This document shows positions 32,543-33,398 of a stretch of DNA of 33,398 nucleotides, piece after piece. The position numbers and the translations under genes are program-made. Each line of letters begins with the position of its first letter. Position 1 is the stretch's first letter. The DNA is taken from positions 1-33,398 of the forward strand of contig CAKTNN010000024.1 of NCBI GenBank assembly GCA_934589065.1, written 5' to 3'. The DNA comes from an uncultured Oscillospiraceae bacterium. Its GTDB lineage: Bacteria; Bacillota; Clostridia; Oscillospirales; Oscillospiraceae. Below the pieces are notes generated by a model. The model was not told the DNA's origin. It was given only the letters and a program-made list of their open reading frames with translations, and did no database searches.

Positions 32543-32579
32543 AAAGCCCGCCCCGATCGTTAAGGGGCGGGCTTTTTTT
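32543..32579 (+). terminator. Terminator of the aminotransferase gene
   Basis: GCCCGCCCC pairs perfectly with GGGGCGGGC around a 9-base loop, followed by seven T residues. The stem is identical to that of the GAPDH terminator. Confidence 0.95.
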
Positions 32580-32616
32580 ATCGTATTCTATGGGAAAACC
32601 ACGGTGCTCACGGGCA

Positions 32617-33036
32617 TCAAAACAGGGTTTCCTCATTTTCTTCAAACAGCTTGTCGTTTACCGCAAACAAATCCATTCCATTTGCAATTCCGTAGAGAAT
32701 AATGGCATCCCGCCTGTTCTTGGGATAGAGCTGGGCATAGCCGCACTGCTTTAAAAGCTCCTGGGTTTCCTCCAATGCGGCGCTCAGACCGAAGCACAGG
32801 CACAACAGGCGGCTGCGGGAAGGATTGCGCCGACCGGAGAAGACCTGGTGCAGATAAACCTCACTCATCCCGGACAGGCGGGCAAGCACCGCTTTGGACA
32901 TTTTCCGCTTTTTCATGAGCCTCTCCAGACACGCACAAACGCTTTCCCGTGCAAAGTTATCCTGATTTTCGGATAGGAATTGATCCAGAGTTGGGGCTTC
33001 CATCAGCTCCTGCCGCAAATTATTCGTGTCCTTCAT
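32617..33036 (-). CDS. XRE-type helix-turn-helix protein
   Basis: This 139-residue protein has a helix-turn-helix near residues 38-84 (M-S-K-A-V-L-A-R-L-S-G-M-S-E-V-Y-L-H-Q-V-F-S-G-R). A short C-terminal extension holds L-Y-P-K-N-R-R-D-A-I-I-L-Y-G. I recognise that ending from a clostridial family of small XRE proteins, sometimes found near serine/threonine kinases; no kinase gene is in this window. The ATG at 33036 is preferred to the TTG at 33042. Its target is unknown. Confidence 0.78.
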   Translation of the reverse strand: MKDTNNLRQELMEAPTLDQFLSENQDNFARESVCACLERLMKKRKMSKAVLARLSGMSEVYLHQVFSGRRNPSRSRLLCLCFGLSAALEETQELLKQCGYAQLYPKNRRDAIILYGIANGMDLFAVNDKLFEENEETLF

Positions 33037-33065
33037 ATTCAACCGCCCCCGATTGCGTTTCCCTC

Positions 33066-33093
33066 ATTATATCGCCTTTCACGTCAAAATCAA
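33066..33093 (-). promoter_or_regulatory. Promoter of the XRE gene
   Basis: On the minus strand TTGATT (33093-33088), a 16-base spacer and a perfect TATAAT (33071-33066), leaving a leader of about 25 bases. Confidence 0.65.
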
Positions 33094-33173
33094 TATGCGC
33101 GCTGCATAGTATCCCACGCCATGTTTTCCTGCGCCGGAAACGCAATTGAATTTCCTGGTTTCCATCATTGGGC

Positions 33174-33208
33174 GAAAAAAGAGGAGAAGGATTTCTCCCT
33201 CTCCTCTC
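33174..33208 (-). terminator. Terminator of the rubredoxin gene
   Basis: On the minus strand AGAGGAGA pairs with TCTCCTCT around a 12-base loop, followed by TTTTTT, 11 bases after the rubredoxin stop. Confidence 0.8.
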
Positions 33209-33218
33209 ATTGACCTAT

Positions 33219-33374
33219 TTACTCCACGGGATAGAAGGCATCCTTGCCAAGGCCGCAGGTGGGGCAGACCCAGTCCTCGGGAACGTCTTCCCAGGCGGTG
33301 CCGGGGGCTACTCCGTTTTCGGGGTCGCCTTCGGCGGGGTCATAGACATAGCCGCAGGGGCACTCGTACTTCAT
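33219..33374 (-). CDS. Rubredoxin
   Basis: This 51-residue one-electron carrier holds a single iron bound by four cysteines. It carries the classic [18 protein letters not shown] core (9-26) and the second knuckle C37-P-T-C40-G. The first knuckle reads C5-P-C7-G, with one residue between the cysteines instead of the usual two. GGAGGAG lies 7 bases before the ATG at 33374. The terminator behind it closes the transcript. Partners may include oxidoreductases that detoxify oxygen, but none are adjacent within the window. Confidence 0.95.
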   Translation of the reverse strand: MKYECPCGYVYDPAEGDPENGVAPGTAWEDVPEDWVCPTCGLGKDAFYPVE

Positions 33375-33398
33375 GGCTTCTCCTCCGGATTACTTGAA

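Noticed and set aside
1..33398. CRISPR arrays, transposases, phage genes or attachment sites
   Set aside because: No regularly spaced direct repeats, transposase or integrase motifs were found; the single tRNA gene is not flanked by an integrase or a duplicated tRNA end.

Overview
The window reads as chromosomal DNA of an anaerobic, moderately GC-rich Firmicute of class Clostridia. The order Oscillospirales is an inference from gene content, not a proven placement. The signs are CO dehydrogenase and corrinoid methyl-transfer genes, a ferredoxin-type [FeFe] hydrogenase, rubredoxin, a class B sortase, AGGAGG-type ribosome binding sites with several TTG/GTG starts, and very regular TTGAAA/TTGACA-17-TATAAT promoters. 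I see no phage, insertion sequence or CRISPR array.

Region 1 (1-8447) is the most interesting part. It is a C1/corrinoid island on the minus strand. A PucR-type regulator (6903-8447, plus) is divergent from a four-gene operon: methyltetrahydrofolate:corrinoid methyltransferase, MtbC/MtgC-like corrinoid protein, RACo-like corrinoid activator (2Fe-2S plus ASKHA), and a Cys-rich DUF2284 protein. A terminator and a new consensus promoter follow. Then come cooS (Ni-Fe-S CO dehydrogenase), cooC (its nickel-insertion ATPase), and the first 10 codons of a gene that looks like acsB (acetyl-CoA synthase) running off the left edge. The region therefore resembles a Wood-Ljungdahl locus, but the methyl carrier visible here is a small single-subunit corrinoid protein rather than CoFeSP. 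A palindrome fills the -35/-10 spacer of the regulator promoter, and a close copy lies in the methyltransferase leader. This suggests one regulator acts on both arms.

Region 2 (8448-15369): an NDP-sugar type nucleotidyltransferase; a Crp/Fnr regulator followed by a PatB/MalY-type C-S lyase, with a palindrome at the regulator's start site; UDP-glucose 6-dehydrogenase with a UDP-glucuronate 4-epimerase-like enzyme; and GAPDH with a 24-bp inverted repeat at its transcription start.

Region 3 (15370-25340): secA, pgeF, an orphan peptide-type substrate-binding lipoprotein and a DUF3048 lipoprotein in one tight minus-strand run; alanyl-tRNA editing protein AlaX; and, divergent from it, a zinc-dependent phospholipase C-like protein coupled to a UMF1-type MFS transporter.

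Region 4 (25345-33398): a [FeFe] hydrogenase of the group B type, D-Ala-D-Ala carboxypeptidase, class B sortase, a tRNA-Gly(CCC), a membrane-anchored protein with five diverged repeats plus leucine-rich repeats, an AspT-type aminotransferase, an XRE-type regulator, and a 51-residue rubredoxin with an unusual C-x-C-G first knuckle. Most transcription units are closed by clear intrinsic terminators, several of them shared by convergent genes.
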